This document shows, one piece after another, positions 62,496 to 64,000 of a stretch of 64,000 nucleotides of DNA. Below the pieces are notes generated by a model. The model searched no databases. It saw only the letters and a program-made list of their open reading frames with translations, and had not been told where the DNA came from. The stretch covers positions 1 to 64,000 of the forward strand of contig JAYMSP010000077.1 in the NCBI GenBank assembly GCA_036897095.1, read 5' to 3'. The position numbers and the translations under genes are program-made. This stretch comes from Plantago elongata (Eukaryota; Streptophyta; Magnoliopsida; Lamiales; Plantaginaceae). Each line of letters begins with the position of its first letter. Position 1 is the stretch's first letter.

Positions 62496-64000
62496 ATGTT
62501 TGAGGAAATGGGATTCTGTGATAATCTTGATTTCTTCTCTGCTCCTCCGGGACCGATGGAAATTCCTCCTGGTATTGAACTGGATGTCCAGGTGGATGAG
62601 GACTGCAGTGACGAGGAGATGGATGTTGATGAGCTAGAAAGGCGTATGTGGAGAGACAGGATGCTGTTGAGGCGTCTCAAGGAGCAGAAGAAGGGGAAAG
62701 TTGGAACTGATGATAGCACAAAGCAGCGTCAGTCCCAGGAGCAAGCTCGGAGGAAGAAAATGTCCCGAGCACAAGATGGCATCTTGAAGTACATGCTAAA
62801 AATGATGGAGGTATGCAAAGCTCAAGGTTTTGTCTATGGGATCATTCCTGAGAAAGGAAAACCTGTCACTGGAGCTTCTGATAATCTTCGTGCTTGGTGG
62901 AAAGAAAAGGTCCGTTTTGACCGGAATGGGCCAGCTGCAATCTCCAAGTATCAACTTGAGCAATTGGTTCCCGGTAAAACCGAGGAGTCTGTTACTGATG
63001 GCTCCACTCCCCATACTCTTCATGAGTTGCAAGACACAACTCTTGGGTCTCTGCTGTCAGCTCTGATGCAACACTGTGATCCACCTCAGAGGCGGTTCCC
63101 GTTGGAAAAGGGGGTCCCACCTCCGTGGTGGCCAACTGGGGAAGAAGAATGGTGGCTAGAAATGAAAATACCAAAAGATCAAGGACCTCCCCCATATAAA
63201 AAGCCCCATGATTTGAAGAAAGCATGGAAAGTTTGTGTCTTGACAGCTGTGATCAAACACATGTCACCTGACATAGCCAAGATACGGAAATTTGTCCGCC
63301 AGTCTAAGTGCCTTCAAGATAAGATGACTGCCAAGGAAAGTGCAACTTGGCTTTCTATTATTAATCAGGAAGAGGCTTTGGTTAGGAAACTATATCCAGA
63401 TTGTTCTTTTCCAGCATCCTCAGGTGGTGGGAGTGGACCTGTTTTTATCAGTGATGCAAGTGACTTCGATGTTGAGGGTGCAGAGGATGATGTGAATGCT
63501 GATGTGGAATATAAGCCTCAGAATGGAAATTTCAGCACCTTTGGTATATCGGAGGGTACCAAGGGGCGGCCATTACTTCCTGTCAAGGGAGAGGTTTTTG
63601 AGGTCTTTCCGGATTTTATCGCAAAAAGGAAGCAGGTTTCGAATGAAGAGCCAGCAGACCAGAAGGTATATACATGTGAGTTTCCCCAGTGCCCACATAG
63701 TGATTACCACATGGGATTCAATGACCGGGCATGGAGAAACAATCACCAGAACAATTGCCAGTTCCGTTTCACTTCTACAGACGGTTATCAGATGAATATT
63801 GAAAAACCAGCTCTATCCCCTGTGCCTGCCGTAGAGATGAATGCTCCTGCTTTGCCTGTGAACACTGCTCCAGGTTCTGTAGATGTTACTGGCATTCTGA
63901 TTCCAGAAGATGGCCAGAAAATGATTGCTGATCTCTTCTCGTCCTATGAGAACACTCCCCAGAATAACAATGATTTCAGTTCTGGGAATTTCAACTTTCT
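62496..64000 (+). CDS. ETHYLENE INSENSITIVE 3 / EIL transcription factor, cut by the window end
   Basis: Nuclear master regulator of ethylene responses, stabilised when EIN2 signalling blocks EBF1/2-mediated decay. The reading frame is open and intronless for 501 codons to the window edge; Arabidopsis EIN3 has about 628, so the last fifth or so is missing. It opens [20 protein letters not shown], then the acidic and basic regions [18 protein letters not shown] and [20 protein letters not shown] (BD I-II), [16 protein letters not shown], and [20 protein letters not shown], the highly conserved DNA-binding core (about residues 75-300). A second conserved block is [23 protein letters not shown]3 and EIL1 cannot be told apart without the C-terminus. 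TATA box and leader intron lie upstream. Confidence 0.96.
   Translation, partial: MFEEMGFCDNLDFFSAPPGPMEIPPGIELDVQVDEDCSDEEMDVDELERRMWRDRMLLRRLKEQKKGKVGTDDSTKQRQSQEQARRKKMSRAQDGILKYMLKMMEVCKAQGFVYGIIPEKGKPVTGASDNLRAWWKEKVRFDRNGPAAISKYQLEQLVPGKTEESVTDGSTPHTLHELQDTTLGSLLSALMQHCDPPQRRFPLEKGVPPPWWPTGEEEWWLEMKIPKDQGPPPYKKPHDLKKAWKVCVLTAVIKHMSPDIAKIRKFVRQSKCLQDKMTAKESATWLSIINQEEALVRKLYPDCSFPASSGGGSGPVFISDASDFDVEGAEDDVNADVEYKPQNGNFSTFGISEGTKGRPLLPVKGEVFEVFPDFIAKRKQVSNEEPADQKVYTCEFPQCPHSDYHMGFNDRAWRNNHQNNCQFRFTSTDGYQMNIEKPALSPVPAVEMNAPALPVNTAPGSVDVTGILIPEDGQKMIADLFSSYENTPQNNNDFSSGNFNF

Overview
The window is nuclear DNA of a flowering plant. The genes are intron-rich, the spacers are AT-rich, and the families are plant-specific (EIN3/EIL, GAMYB with a miR159 site, AGO4-clade Argonaute, DYW-type PPR, PMEI-pectinesterase). 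It looks like a core eudicot. An asterid, perhaps Lamiales, is only a guess from protein style and repeats. All gene models were built by eye from splice-site phase and protein families; no transcript evidence was available.

Layout. 1-8.5 kb: a 17-exon mRNA capping enzyme (+). 10.1-13.0 kb: an NF-YC11/DRAP1-type histone-fold corepressor (+). 13.6-15.7 kb: a decayed DYW-class PPR gene (+). 16.8-20.2 kb: the ribosome-biogenesis factor NSA2 (+), with two MITEs in its largest intron. 23.3-24.9 kb: the alpha subunit of the nascent polypeptide-associated complex (+). 25.8-29.1 kb: a GAMYB-type R2R3 MYB (-) with a miR159/319 target site. 29.1-41.5 kb: a gene-poor, AT-rich spacer with a hAT-like element that has a perfect 8-bp target duplication, two tRNA-derived SINE candidates and a PIF/Harbinger transposase remnant. 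42.5-53.4 kb: two AGO4-clade Argonaute genes in direct tandem. 54.2-56.1 kb: a SUN-domain nuclear envelope protein (+). 56.8-59.1 kb: a PMEI-pectinesterase (+). 59.6-61.35 kb: a diverged tandem-duplicated spacer. 62.5 kb to the edge: an EIN3/EIL ethylene transcription factor (+), cut by the window end.

The genes do not form one pathway. Several are housekeeping (capping enzyme, NSA2, NAC-alpha, SUN). Telo-box motifs sit just upstream of NSA2, NAC-alpha and SUN, as is usual for translation and growth genes. Two genes link to small RNAs: the GAMYB gene is a predicted miR159 target, and the Argonaute pair belongs to the clade that runs RNA-directed DNA methylation.

I found no wholly new system. 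The points most worth a second look are the asymmetric AGO4-like tandem pair (shared GC-AG intron, one lost intron, shifted start codon), the bounded hAT-like element with same-direction subterminal arrays, the miR159 site, the duplicated spacer upstream of EIN3, and the PPR pseudogene whose terminal DYW has been destroyed.
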